A stretch of DNA of 64,000 nucleotides from positions 186,001 through 250,000 of the forward strand of contig NZ_FNYD01000008.1 in NCBI RefSeq assembly GCF_900109035.1. Reading direction: 5' to 3'. The translations under genes and the position numbers were made by a program. Below, piece by piece: positions 18,475-26,894 of the stretch. Origin of the DNA: Cribrihabitans marinus. GTDB taxonomy: Bacteria > Pseudomonadota > Alphaproteobacteria > Rhodobacterales > Rhodobacteraceae. How positions within the stretch are numbered: position 1 is the stretch's first letter; each line of letters opens with the position of its first letter. The notes under the pieces are model-generated. The model ran no database searches. It saw only the letters and a program-made list of their open reading frames with translations, and was not told the origin of the DNA.

Positions 18475-19620
18475 ATGGCCGCCCGCCAGACATACTCGAT
18501 CGACCAGATCAAGGACATGCTGCTGGCGCAGCTGGCGGGGGTCGTGGATCACTACGCCCCGCCGGCGCCGGGATCCTATACCCATCACGGGCTCTATTTC
18601 ACGCTGAACCCCGGCCGGGCCGACCGCAGCGTCGGCAGCTTCTACATCCGCATGACCGGGCCCAGGGCCGGCAATTGGGTGGATCATGCCACCGGCGAGT
18701 TCGGCGACGTCCTCGACCTGGTCGCGCTCAGCTGCAATTGCGACCTCATGGGGGCGCTGGCCGAGGCGCGGGCCTGGCTGGGTCTGCAGACCGCCAGCGC
18801 CGAGGACATTGCTCGCCGCAAACGCGCCGCCCAGGCCGCGGCCGAGCGCCGGCGCAAGCAGGCGGCCGAGGATCGCGAGAACGCGGCCCGACGATCCCGC
18901 GCGGCGCAGCGGATCTTCCTGTCGGCGCAGGAGCGGCTGCGCGACACGCCGGTCGCCCGATACCTGCGCGACCGGCGGGGCATCGACCTGGCCCGGCTCG
19001 GCCGGCAGCCCGGCGCGATCCGGTTCCACCCGGCCTGCCGGTATTACGACGAGGATCCCGAGACCGGCGAGGTGATCGAGGCCGAGTTCCCCGCCATGGT
19101 CGCCGCGATCTGCGATGCGCGCGGCAATTTCACCGGCGTGCACCGGACCTGGCTGGCGATCGACCGGCGCGACGGTGTCTGGAACAAGGCGCCCGTGCGC
19201 CAGCCCAAGAAGGTGCTGGGCGACTATGCCGGCGCCGGCATCAACATCTGGCGGGGGCGCGGCCCGCGCGGCGGCAAGCCCGCCAGCCTGCCGCAATGCC
19301 CGCCGGGCACGCGGGTCTACCTGGCCGAGGGCATCGAGGACGCGCTGAGCGTGGCGCTGCTGCTGCCCGACGAGCGGGCGGTGGCCGCGATCAGCCTGTC
19401 GAACCTGGGCGCGCTGAAGCTGCCGGAGAACGTCAGCGAGGTGACGCTGGTCGCTGACCGCGACGAGAACGAACAGGCGCGCGCGCAGCTGCTGCGCGCC
19501 GCCGAGCTGCACCAGCAGGCCGGGCGCACAGTGCGCCTGTGGCAGAACCCGCTGGGCGGCAAGGATCTGAACGACGCCCTGCGCGCGGTGCAGGGCCAGA
19601 GGAAAGAGGGGGCAGCATGA
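18475..19620 (+). CDS. Phage DNA primase with Toprim domain
   Basis: A 381-residue protein. The N-terminal part has an ...G.Y.T.H...F.L.P.....GSF.I pattern with GNWVDHATGEFGDVLDLVA, the zinc-free primase/helicase N-domain found in DUF7146-type proteins. After a long charged helix, the C-terminal Toprim domain has the catalytic Glu in VYLAEGIEDALS and the acidic ADRDEN motif. It should synthesise primers at the phage origin. It is encoded two genes upstream of the replication ATPase module. Confidence 0.8.
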   Translation: MAARQTYSIDQIKDMLLAQLAGVVDHYAPPAPGSYTHHGLYFTLNPGRADRSVGSFYIRMTGPRAGNWVDHATGEFGDVLDLVALSCNCDLMGALAEARAWLGLQTASAEDIARRKRAAQAAAERRRKQAAEDRENAARRSRAAQRIFLSAQERLRDTPVARYLRDRRGIDLARLGRQPGAIRFHPACRYYDEDPETGEVIEAEFPAMVAAICDARGNFTGVHRTWLAIDRRDGVWNKAPVRQPKKVLGDYAGAGINIWRGRGPRGGKPASLPQCPPGTRVYLAEGIEDALSVALLLPDERAVAAISLSNLGALKLPENVSEVTLVADRDENEQARAQLLRAAELHQQAGRTVRLWQNPLGGKDLNDALRAVQGQRKEGAA

Positions 19621-20057
19621 ACGGGATCATGATCGACGGGGACGCGGCGCTGGTGCTGACGTTTCTGTTTGTCGTCGCCGGTGTGTGCACGGCGACGGTG
19701 CTGGTGCTGGAGGTCATCAAGGCGGCTGGGGAGATGGATGGGCATCCTGCCGCGCTGGCGGGTTTCGTTCAGCGTGGACGAGCTGACCTGCAGTCCGCCG
19801 TAATGTCCGCATTGCGGCCGGGCGATGGGGGATCAGCCATGAGCGATCCGATCATTGCCGAGACCGTCTTGCTGGCCAACTGTCCGCCCGATTGCCCCTG
19901 CCAGTCGGTGAGCGTCGAATTTTACGACACCGATCACACCTGCTTCGCGGCGATCCCGCTTTCCCCGGAAGATGCCCGCAAGATGGCCGCCGATCTTCTC
20001 GCCAGCGCCGACCAGGCCGAGGCGCGCAAGGCGCAGCTCGAGGGGCGGGTGATATGA
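19617..20057 (+). CDS. Hypothetical protein with N-terminal membrane segment
   Basis: A 146-residue open frame starting with ATGA overlap. Residues 8-33 are strongly hydrophobic (LVLTFLFVVAGVCTATVLVLEV). The C-terminal 72 residues (MSDPIIAETVLLANCPPDCPCQ...) look like an independent soluble unit and could start separately at 19839 behind GGGGAT. The two parts may be two genes in one frame. No family was recognised. Confidence 0.45.
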   Translation: MNGIMIDGDAALVLTFLFVVAGVCTATVLVLEVIKAAGEMDGHPAALAGFVQRGRADLQSAVMSALRPGDGGSAMSDPIIAETVLLANCPPDCPCQSVSVEFYDTDHTCFAAIPLSPEDARKMAADLLASADQAEARKAQLEGRVI

Positions 20058-20374
20058 GCGGCGAGTGGGGTCCCTGGATCGAGCACGATGGCAGCGGGTG
20101 TCCGCTGCGCGTCGGGCAATTTGTTCACATCGAGTATCCATGGGCACGCTATGTCGGGCCGGTCCTGCCGGGGTTTGAAAGCGATCCCGCCAGGTGGGAG
20201 GTCACGGGCGTTCCGAACTCCTCGCAGGGCTATGTCGACAGCTGGGAATGGTCGCAGCCGGGACCGTGCCAGCCTGTCCAGCGCTACCGCATCCGCAAAC
20301 CCCTCGGCCTGGTGATCCTCGAGGAGCAGCTGCAGCGCATCGAGGCTCCGCAGCGGGACGAGGTGCCCGCATGA
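20054..20374 (+). CDS. Hypothetical early prophage protein
   Basis: A 106-residue protein beginning MSGEWGPWIEHDGSGCPL, a pattern common at the start of small uncharacterised phage proteins (GPW.....G.P.). It continues as a probable beta-rich domain and ends YRIRKPLGLVILEEQLQRIEAP. It overlaps both neighbours by 4 bp. The function is unknown. Confidence 0.5.
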   Translation: MSGEWGPWIEHDGSGCPLRVGQFVHIEYPWARYVGPVLPGFESDPARWEVTGVPNSSQGYVDSWEWSQPGPCQPVQRYRIRKPLGLVILEEQLQRIEAPQRDEVPA

Positions 20375-20547
20375 CGGTTGTGTTCCTGGTCTGCATCCTC
20401 TGGCGGTTCGACGGGGAGTGCGGCGGCGCCGTTGCGATCTCAGCCCGCACCGCGACCTGGTCGGACAAGCCCTGCGAGGAGCTGTGCCCGCCCAAACTGC
20501 GACCGCACCTGCTGAACTGCGCCAAGCGCCGCGAGGTGCGGGCATGA
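20371..20547 (+). CDS. Short cysteine-rich hypothetical protein
   Basis: A 58-residue protein with five cysteines (MTVVFLVCILWRFDGECGG...KPCEELCPPKL...LLNCAKRREVRA) and a hydrophobic start. Four-base ATGA overlaps at both ends support translation. It could be a small secreted or membrane-attached protein. No family was recognised. Confidence 0.45.
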   Translation: MTVVFLVCILWRFDGECGGAVAISARTATWSDKPCEELCPPKLRPHLLNCAKRREVRA

Positions 20548-22511
20548 GCGAGCCGAACAACGACGACTGGCTGCCGGACCCCGAACCCCGGCCGATCGAC
20601 GAAGAGGCCCTGCGCCGCAACCTGGCCGACGCGCCGGTGGTGCCGGGCGAGGTTTCCGAAAAGAAGAAGGGCAAGGACGATGGACCTAGAAAAGCCGGAT
20701 CCCGAACTGCAAAAGCGGATCGATCGTCTCAGGGATCTGATGGTGGAAGGGGCAGAGGCTCACGAAAACGCGGAGAAATCTTTGACGACTGTCCGGTCAC
20801 GCCTTTGGGGGTCCACGGCGATTACGCCTATTTCCTCGATGTCAGCTCTCAGATCCGCGCGGTAAAGAAGCTCGAGGGGCAGGTCATCCAGTCGCTGTTC
20901 GGACATGCCCTGCCGCAGCTGCGCCATCATTTCCCGGTCTGGAAGAAGTCCGGCGACGATTTTGTGCGCGATCACAAACGTTTCGACCAGACCCACGCAA
21001 GCATGGTGATGTGGGAGGCGGTAACCGAATGCGGTGTTCTGAACCCCAAGGGAGCGGTGCGCGGTGTCGGTGCCTGGACGGACGACGACGGCCAGCTGAT
21101 CTATCACCTGGGCGACGCGGTACTGGTGGGTGGCGAGCTGCAAAAGCCCGGCCGCATCGGCAAGAAGATCTACCCCGCCCTGCCGCCGATGCCGCATCCG
21201 TCGGATGATCCCGGACCCGATCCGGTGCCCGAAATTCTCGACACGCTGGAGAGCTGGAACTGGCGGCAGCCGGACCTGCATCCGTTCCTGACGCTGGGCA
21301 TGATCTGCGTGATGATGCTGTGCGGTGCGCTGGATTGGCGACCTGTGTTCTGGATGCTGGCGCCGGCGGGTGCCGGCAAATCGGAGTTCCAGAAACTTCT
21401 GGGCTTCCTGCTGGACGATGGCGGCGTCATCCAGACCACCGATACCACGAAGAGCGGTATCACCTCGCAGCTGGGCCAGTCGAGCCTGCCGGTTTCGGTG
21501 GACGAGCTGGAGCCCGGTGACGAGCGCAGCACCAAGGAAAGGGACATGATCGCCCTGGCGCGCGTCGCGGCCTCGGGCGGCGAGTGGTTGCGCGGATCCT
21601 CGGACCAGAGCGGGGTTGGCGGCAAGGTGTTCTCGGCCTTCCTGTTCTCCTCGATCCTGATCCCGGGCGTGATGAAGACGCAGGATGTCCAGCGTCTGAT
21701 CCGCCTGGAGCTGGAGCCGCTGCCCGAGGGCACGGCCGGGCTGAAGCTGCAGCCCAGAACATGGCGCGACCGCGGTGCCCGATTGCGGCGGCGGCTGATC
21801 GATCGCTGGGCCGGCTGGCCCGAGCGCTATTCCGCCTGGCGGCAGTCGCTGGAGCTGGCCGGCGTGACCGGGCGGAACGCCGACAACTGGACGCCGGTGC
21901 TGGCGCTGGCGGATATGGCGATCGGCGAGGACATCGCCGGCGAAACGGCGCGCGCCGGCTGGGCCCGGAAAGCCGCGTTCCAGGTGACCGCGGACCGGGA
22001 CGACACCACCAACGACAGCGAGGCGATGCTGCTGTACCTGCTGTCGCACCATTACGATCCCTGGCGGCGCGGCGAGCAGTGGACGGTCGCCCAGTGGGTC
22101 ATGGCCGCAGCCGGCCTTCCGGGTGCGCCCGACGCGCTCAGGGACCATCTGAGCGACGCCAGCGCTATCGACGACCGCACCGGCCGGATGGGCAGGGCCA
22201 ACGCGCTGCTGGCCAAGATCGGGCTGCGGGTGGTTCACAACGATCCGCCGTCGCTGTTCATTTGCAACGCGCAGATCCAGGGCCTGAAGGATCTGTTCCG
22301 GAACAGCGACTGGGCCGGCGGCGTCTGGAAGCAATCGGCCGGCCGCGTGCCTGGCGCCAGTCTCACCCCGAACCCCCTGACACTGGCCGGGATACGCTCG
22401 CGCGGCACGTTGATGCCGCTCAAATCCATTCCCGGCCTGATGACGTTCCCGATGGATCGCGAGGCGCCTGCGGCTGGTGCCCCGAGCGACGAGATCGAGG
22501 ATTTCATGTGA
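20544..22511 (+). CDS. Phage replication ATPase/helicase (P4-alpha/DUF927-like)
   Basis: A 655-residue protein. A low-complexity, Lys- and Arg-rich region (about 20-80) links a short N-terminus to a domain starting CPVTPLGVHGDYAYFLD. The ATPase core has Walker A LAPAGAGKSEFQKLL near residue 277, Walker B-like LPVSVDELEP, and the sensor region VFSAFLFSSILIP. This is the pattern of phage- and plasmid-encoded helicases that act after primase. The CACAACG array starts 105 bp after its stop. A second readable frame overlaps its N-terminal linker (see findings). Confidence 0.7.
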   Translation: MSEPNNDDWLPDPEPRPIDEEALRRNLADAPVVPGEVSEKKKGKDDGPRKAGSRTAKADRSSQGSDGGRGRGSRKRGEIFDDCPVTPLGVHGDYAYFLDVSSQIRAVKKLEGQVIQSLFGHALPQLRHHFPVWKKSGDDFVRDHKRFDQTHASMVMWEAVTECGVLNPKGAVRGVGAWTDDDGQLIYHLGDAVLVGGELQKPGRIGKKIYPALPPMPHPSDDPGPDPVPEILDTLESWNWRQPDLHPFLTLGMICVMMLCGALDWRPVFWMLAPAGAGKSEFQKLLGFLLDDGGVIQTTDTTKSGITSQLGQSSLPVSVDELEPGDERSTKERDMIALARVAASGGEWLRGSSDQSGVGGKVFSAFLFSSILIPGVMKTQDVQRLIRLELEPLPEGTAGLKLQPRTWRDRGARLRRRLIDRWAGWPERYSAWRQSLELAGVTGRNADNWTPVLALADMAIGEDIAGETARAGWARKAAFQVTADRDDTTNDSEAMLLYLLSHHYDPWRRGEQWTVAQWVMAAAGLPGAPDALRDHLSDASAIDDRTGRMGRANALLAKIGLRVVHNDPPSLFICNAQIQGLKDLFRNSDWAGGVWKQSAGRVPGASLTPNPLTLAGIRSRGTLMPLKSIPGLMTFPMDREAPAAGAPSDEIEDFM

Positions 22512-22615
22512 TGGCGCGCAACCTGCTGTTTCACCGCGATATTATGCGCTTTCCCCGCACCCCGGCCTGTGCCATCATTGACGCGCGATCAGGCGCCGCA
22601 GGCGCGGGTCTGGGG

Positions 22616-22906
22616 CACAACGGCGCACAAATTGACACCTCTCCCGTTGTGCCCTGCGTTGTGGGTTATCTCGCAACGAAATCAACAGCTTACGTCACCC
22701 CACAACGGCACAACGGCGAAATTGAGCCGCCTACATGTGTGTGCGCTCGGGCGCGCGCGCGCGTATGGGACACCCATGTTTCCCGTTGTGCCGTTGTGCC
22801 TATTTCTTATCTCCTTGAAAAAGAAAGAGAAAAAGAGGGAATAGCCCACAACGCTAGGCACAACGGTGCCGAAAATGGCCGGAAAACCGTTGTGGGCAGC
22901 GTTGTG
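22616..22906. repeat. Alternating paired CACAACG repeats, candidate replication origin
   Basis: Eleven exact copies of CACAACG or its complement lie within 291 bp, at 22616, 22645, 22657, 22701, 22709, 22784, 22792, 22847, 22859, 22888 and 22900. Apart from the first copy, whose partner at 22626 is degenerate (CACAAAT), they form direct pairs with 8- or 12-bp spacing. Successive pairs alternate in orientation. The 8-spaced pairs form a 16-bp perfect inverted repeat (22701-22716 with 22783-22798). The region 22512-22962 contains no convincing gene and lies between replication and packaging genes. An iteron-type origin or a regulator-binding array is the best explanation. Confidence 0.6.
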
Positions 22907-22962
22907 GGTCAACGCCGGCCATCTCTTAACCCTCTGTTTTCGAATAGAAAAGGGGGTTTCTG

Positions 22963-23604
22963 ATGGCCAAGGTGCGCAATTCCTTCGAACGGTTGGCCGG
23001 CGAGGCGGCCGAGCGGCTGGATGCGGCGCGGCAGGCTGGCGAGCAGCTGGCGCTGCTGGCGGATGAGCCGGGCCGGACGCCGGTCGAGGCGGGATCCGGG
23101 AATGTCGGGCGGCCGAAGGGTGCGCTCGGCAAGGGGTCGAGCCAGCTGCGCAAGTGGCTGGCCGAGCGTGGCTACCGGATGCCCGAGGACGTGCTGGCCG
23201 AGATCGCCGGGCTGGCCAGCGGGCAGGATGCGATGCTGACGGCGATGGCCAAGGCCGACCAGGTGCTGACCTGGGCGTATGGCGGCCAGGGCGACAAGGT
23301 GGCGCAGCCCGAGCAGCGGATCTCGATGTTCATGCAGATCTACGCGGCCCAGCTGCGCGCGGCCGACGCCCTGCTGCCCTATGGCACGCCGAAGGCCTCG
23401 CCCGACACCGTGGTGCAGCAGTCGGTGACGGTGAACGTGCCGGCGGCACCCGCCCAGGCGCGCGATGTGACGCCGCAATCGCCCCGGATCAGCGGTCGGA
23501 TGGTGCCTGCGGACGTGGCGCATGAAATTGAGCAAAAACAAGACGTTAGCACGGATGGTATCGAGCGTCCGACCGACGAGAATTCGGACGGAGACGCCAA
23601 GTGA
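22963..23604 (+). CDS. Probable terminase small subunit
   Basis: A 213-residue protein directly before the large terminase. Residues 43-100 (GNVGRPKGALGKGSSQLRKWLAERGYRMPEDVLAEIAGLASGQDAM) contain a GRPKG...-type basic segment and a helical bundle seen in small terminases of podoviruses. The remaining part is acidic and low in complexity. It should bind the packaging site and regulate the motor. GGGGG precedes the ATG. The call relies partly on position. Confidence 0.55.
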   Translation: MAKVRNSFERLAGEAAERLDAARQAGEQLALLADEPGRTPVEAGSGNVGRPKGALGKGSSQLRKWLAERGYRMPEDVLAEIAGLASGQDAMLTAMAKADQVLTWAYGGQGDKVAQPEQRISMFMQIYAAQLRAADALLPYGTPKASPDTVVQQSVTVNVPAAPAQARDVTPQSPRISGRMVPADVAHEIEQKQDVSTDGIERPTDENSDGDAK

Positions 23605-23816
23605 CTGAAAAACAGGCAAAAAACCGGGCCAACCTGCTGATTGAAAATCAGCCAGTGCGCCGCCTGGTCGCGACCAGGGCAGGCCTCGATCGAACCCGCG
23701 CCGCGCTGGCATCGCGGATCGCCTCGACCCCCCCGGGGGGGGTCCTGCCCGGTGGGTCGAGAGGGGTCTCTCCGACCCCGTACAGCTTTTTGGCAGACCC
23801 GGAGGTTGGCCAATGA
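23601..23816 (+). CDS. Hypothetical protein between the terminase genes
   Basis: A 71-residue basic protein with a GTG start overlapping the previous stop (GTGA) and an ATGA overlap with the large terminase. The middle is proline- and glycine-rich (STPPGGVLPGGSRGVSP). The overlaps argue for translation, but the low-complexity composition keeps confidence modest. Confidence 0.4.
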   Translation: MTEKQAKNRANLLIENQPVRRLVATRAGLDRTRAALASRIASTPPGGVLPGGSRGVSPTPYSFLADPEVGQ

Positions 23817-25642
23817 GCGCGATTGCTGGGTTCGACGGATGGGGTTGGGGGGTCGTTCGGGCTGCGCCCGAGGGGGTGCGGGGGGCGGTCTCCGATCCGG
23901 CGGCCAAGGGCCTGACGGACGATCAAATCGCGGCGCTGCAGGGGCAGGGGGCGAAAGAGGCAATTGACAGCCTAAACGGGGAATTCGCCGCGGGTCAACT
24001 GCCCGATGTCGAGACGGTCACGTTCCCCGGCCCGATCGCCGAGCGGTTCTACTGGTCGAACGACGACGTGATCGGCATCCAGGGCCCGGTCGGTTCGGGC
24101 AAGACCACAACGCTGATGAAATCCCGTCTGCGCCGGGCCATCGAGATGCCGCGCAGCGTGATCGACGGGGTGCGGCGCTACAAGGTGCTGTTCATCCGCG
24201 AAACCTATCGCCAGCTGTGGTCGACAACGATCCCGAGCTACCTGGAGAGCTTCCCGAAAGACCTGGGCAAGTGGTCGGGCGGGCGCGGCGACCCGGTGAC
24301 CCATGTGATCCGGTTCGAGGATGCGCATGGCCCGATCGAGTTCGTGGCCGAGTTCATGGCTTTCGGCGATGACATCATCGCCTCGATGCGCGGCGTGCAG
24401 ACCACCGACATCGTCCTCAACGAGGCCGATACCATGCCGGTCGAGATCCTGACGGTCGGCATCGGTCGGATCGACCGCTGGCCGGCGCGCGAGCATTTCG
24501 CGGGCCTGCCCCTGCAGCTGCAGAGTTATGGCCAGATCGTCGGCGACTTCAACGCGCCTGACGAGGACAACTGGACCTTCAAGGTGTTCCATGACACCGA
24601 GGCGCGCGAACGGCTCGGCAAGGAGCTGACCGATGCGATGCAGCAGGACGAAAGCGCCCGTGCCCGCAAGGAAGGCCGCGACCCCGTCACCGTCCGACCG
24701 ATCACGATCGCGTTCTGCAACCAGCCGGGCTATGGCGAGCCGGGCTGCGAAAACCTGCAGAACCTGAGCGCCAGCTACTACCCGCGCCAGATAGCCTCGA
24801 TGCAGCTGGCCGGACGCGGCGACATGGTCGAGCGGCTGGTGCGGAACAAGATCACCTACATGCGGGTGGGCGACCCGGTCTGGAAGCGTGAATTCAGCCG
24901 GCGGGTGCACGTGAGCGACACGCCGCTGGCGCCGATCGCGGGCCTGCCGCTGCTGATCGGTCTCGACCAGGGCTTCAAGGGCGCGGCCGTCATCGCGCAA
25001 TGCGCCGGGTTCTACCGCTGGCGCATCCTGGGCGAGCTGCATTTTCCCGAAGAACGGCTGATGGCGCAGGTCTTCGGCCAGCGCCTGGCGGACCTGATCG
25101 AGGATCGCTGGCCGGGGATCCGGATCGAAAGCGGCTATGGCGACATGGCCGGCGAGCACGGGGCGTCCCAGGCGGCCGACGAGAACGCCACATGGAACCT
25201 CATGGTGGGCCGTGCGGGTGAGTTCACGGTGCGCCCGCAGGTGATCGGCACGAACCGGATCCAGCCGCGCCTGGAGGCCGTGCGCGCCGCTCTCGAGGCG
25301 CCGATGGAGGCCGGCGAGCCGGGGTTGCTGATCGATCCGTCCTGCCGTTTCCTGATCCGGGGTTTCGAGGCGCGGTACGTCTGGAAAGACGACACCGACG
25401 CCCATGGCGACAAGCGCAAAATCCCCGACAAGAGCTTCACCGAGGCCAACGTGCATGACGCGCTGCAATACCTGCTGCTGAGCGGGCATTCCGGCGATGG
25501 CACGTCGCCCTATGCAAGACGCCGCCCCGGCGGTTCACCGGCCCGGATGGGCCACAACGGCGGCCCGCGCCTGACCGGGGACGATCAAGGCGGGCTGACA
25601 ACGGGATGGAATGTCCTGGAACCCTATGGAGGGATGCAATGA
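23813..25642 (+). CDS. terL: Terminase large subunit
   Basis: A 609-residue DNA-packaging motor. The ATPase domain shows Walker A GPVGSGKTTTLM near residue 96, Walker B TDIVLNEAD near residue 200 and a coupling motif. The nuclease domain follows, with LLIGLDQGFKGAAVI (first RNase H-like acidic residue), ESGYGDMAGEHG and a C-terminal ANVHDALQYLLL. The length and motif order fit podovirus and P22-like terminases. The last 40 residues (RMGHNGGPRL) are a typical short phage tail peptide. Confidence 0.9.
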   Translation: MSAIAGFDGWGWGVVRAAPEGVRGAVSDPAAKGLTDDQIAALQGQGAKEAIDSLNGEFAAGQLPDVETVTFPGPIAERFYWSNDDVIGIQGPVGSGKTTTLMKSRLRRAIEMPRSVIDGVRRYKVLFIRETYRQLWSTTIPSYLESFPKDLGKWSGGRGDPVTHVIRFEDAHGPIEFVAEFMAFGDDIIASMRGVQTTDIVLNEADTMPVEILTVGIGRIDRWPAREHFAGLPLQLQSYGQIVGDFNAPDEDNWTFKVFHDTEARERLGKELTDAMQQDESARARKEGRDPVTVRPITIAFCNQPGYGEPGCENLQNLSASYYPRQIASMQLAGRGDMVERLVRNKITYMRVGDPVWKREFSRRVHVSDTPLAPIAGLPLLIGLDQGFKGAAVIAQCAGFYRWRILGELHFPEERLMAQVFGQRLADLIEDRWPGIRIESGYGDMAGEHGASQAADENATWNLMVGRAGEFTVRPQVIGTNRIQPRLEAVRAALEAPMEAGEPGLLIDPSCRFLIRGFEARYVWKDDTDAHGDKRKIPDKSFTEANVHDALQYLLLSGHSGDGTSPYARRRPGGSPARMGHNGGPRLTGDDQGGLTTGWNVLEPYGGMQ

Positions 25643-25935
25643 CCACGAAAAAGGCGGCGAAACCGGCCGCGAAGAAGGCGCCGCGCAAGCGCAAGCTGGA
25701 TCTGGCGCGGCTGCGGAGGCTGGCCGACGAGCTGGCGGAGTACGGGCGGGGCGACCTGTCCAACCTGGTGCATCGCTGGGAGGCCGAAGAGGGCGCCAAG
25801 TTCGACGAGGCCGGCACCGCCGGCAGCCGGATCCGCCTGGCCGGGATCACCGCAACCTCGACCGCCGGGCAGCGCGGCGCCGTGACCAACTGGGGTCAGG
25901 CGGCGCGACGGGCACTTCTGAAAGGGGGTGTCTGA
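25639..25935 (+). CDS. Small basic hypothetical late protein
   Basis: A 98-residue protein with a Lys/Ala-rich N-terminus (TTKKAAKPAAKKAPRKRK) that looks able to bind DNA, followed by a helical segment. It overlaps the terminase by 4 bp. It may be a packaged DNA-binding protein, but no family was recognised. Confidence 0.5.
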   Translation: MTTKKAAKPAAKKAPRKRKLDLARLRRLADELAEYGRGDLSNLVHRWEAEEGAKFDEAGTAGSRIRLAGITATSTAGQRGAVTNWGQAARRALLKGGV

Positions 25936-26180
25936 TGGAAAAGCAGGAAGCCGTTGAGATGATGGAGCGCGCCAGCTCCGAAATCAAAAATCTGCGTGCA
26001 CAGGTGGCTGAACTCCGCCCTCGCGCGGAGGCTTTCGATGCAGTGCAGAACGTACTTGGGCTGACTTGCTCGAAAAGCTTGGGTTACACCGAAGACTGGG
26101 CGTGGATGCTCGACAAGCGGGCAGCCGAACTCAAGGCAGAATTGGCCGCCGAAAAGGCCTCAGCTGTCGAGGGCGAGTAA
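25935..26180 (+). CDS. Coiled-coil hypothetical protein
   Basis: An 81-residue protein. MEKQEAVEMMERASSEIKNLRAQVAELRPRAEAFDAVQNVLGL is a coiled coil followed by a short helix, a common pattern of small phage proteins near packaging genes. It overlaps the previous stop by one base (TGATG). The function is unknown. Confidence 0.5.
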   Translation: MEKQEAVEMMERASSEIKNLRAQVAELRPRAEAFDAVQNVLGLTCSKSLGYTEDWAWMLDKRAAELKAELAAEKASAVEGE

Positions 26181-26695
26181 TGATCCTCGCGCAGCCCTAT
26201 GACGATCACGTGGCGATGGCGGTTCTGTCCTGCCTCGATGGCGACGACCTGGTCGAGGCGCAGCTGGTACGGGGCGGGTATGCCTCGCACCTGGCGCTCT
26301 TCGCCGACTGGCGGTCGCTGCAGCCGCATTGCGTGCTGAGCCTGGTGCTGCGCGATCAACGTCTTGCCGGCCAGCCCTTTGCGGTGCTGGCCGTCAGCAA
26401 CACCGGGCAGGCCGGGGTGGCGCAGGCCGCCCTGCTGGCCCGGCCGCACCGGCGCCATGCCCGCGCCCTGGTGGCGACCTGCCGCCGGATCCGGACCGAG
26501 ATGCCCGGCTGGTGCGCCGATCTGGGCATCCACCGCGTCGAGGCGCGCGCCCATGCGGGCCATCCGCGCGCCAGCCGCTTCCTTTCCGCCTGTGGCTTTG
26601 TCCACGAGGCCGACATGCCGGGTTTCGGGGCCGATGGCCGCGCGACCTTCCGCCAATTCGCCTGGACCGACCCAACCCTGAAGACAGGAGACTGA
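26180..26695 (+). CDS. GNAT-fold internal virion protein (T7 gp13-like)
   Basis: A 171-residue protein that reads as a degenerate acetyltransferase. AVLSCLDGDDLVEAQLVRG...LFADWRSL resembles the N-terminus of podovirus internal virion protein A, and the C-terminal HRVEARAHAGHPRASRFLSACGFVHEADMPGFGADGRATFRQFAW is the last part of a GNAT fold. Related proteins lie next to portal genes and may be needed for particle assembly. The acetyl-CoA loop is not evident. Confidence 0.6.
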   Translation: MILAQPYDDHVAMAVLSCLDGDDLVEAQLVRGGYASHLALFADWRSLQPHCVLSLVLRDQRLAGQPFAVLAVSNTGQAGVAQAALLARPHRRHARALVATCRRIRTEMPGWCADLGIHRVEARAHAGHPRASRFLSACGFVHEADMPGFGADGRATFRQFAWTDPTLKTGD

Positions 26696-26699
26696 GCCC

Positions 26700-26894
26700 A
26701 TGTGCATGATGAGAACCCCTAAAGCGCCCTCCGTCGCGGCGCCCCAGCTGATCCCGGCCGCCCGCTCGGCCGAGGCGGGCGATGCCGCCGACATGGAAGC
26801 GCGCCTGCGCCGCCGCCGGGCGGGCGCGGCCGCCAACGTGCTGACCAGCGCGCTTGGCATCCCGTCAAGCGCCAAGCTGGGAGAGCCCGCATGA
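26700..26894 (+). CDS. Small structural-type hypothetical protein
   Basis: A 64-residue protein starting MCMMRTPKAPSVAAPQLIPAA, with a basic C-terminal half RLRRRRAGAAANVLTSALGIPSSA. Short proteins with M-C-M-x-K-x-P starts and an R-R-R...G..S/T.LT...G ending are often encoded next to podovirus portals. It overlaps the portal start by 4 bp. Confidence 0.5.
   Translation: MCMMRTPKAPSVAAPQLIPAARSAEAGDAADMEARLRRRRAGAAANVLTSALGIPSSAKLGEPA

Noticed and set aside
22569-22844. Open frames within the CACAACG region
   Set aside because: Composition reflects the repeats, no ribosome site, and several frames are equally open.
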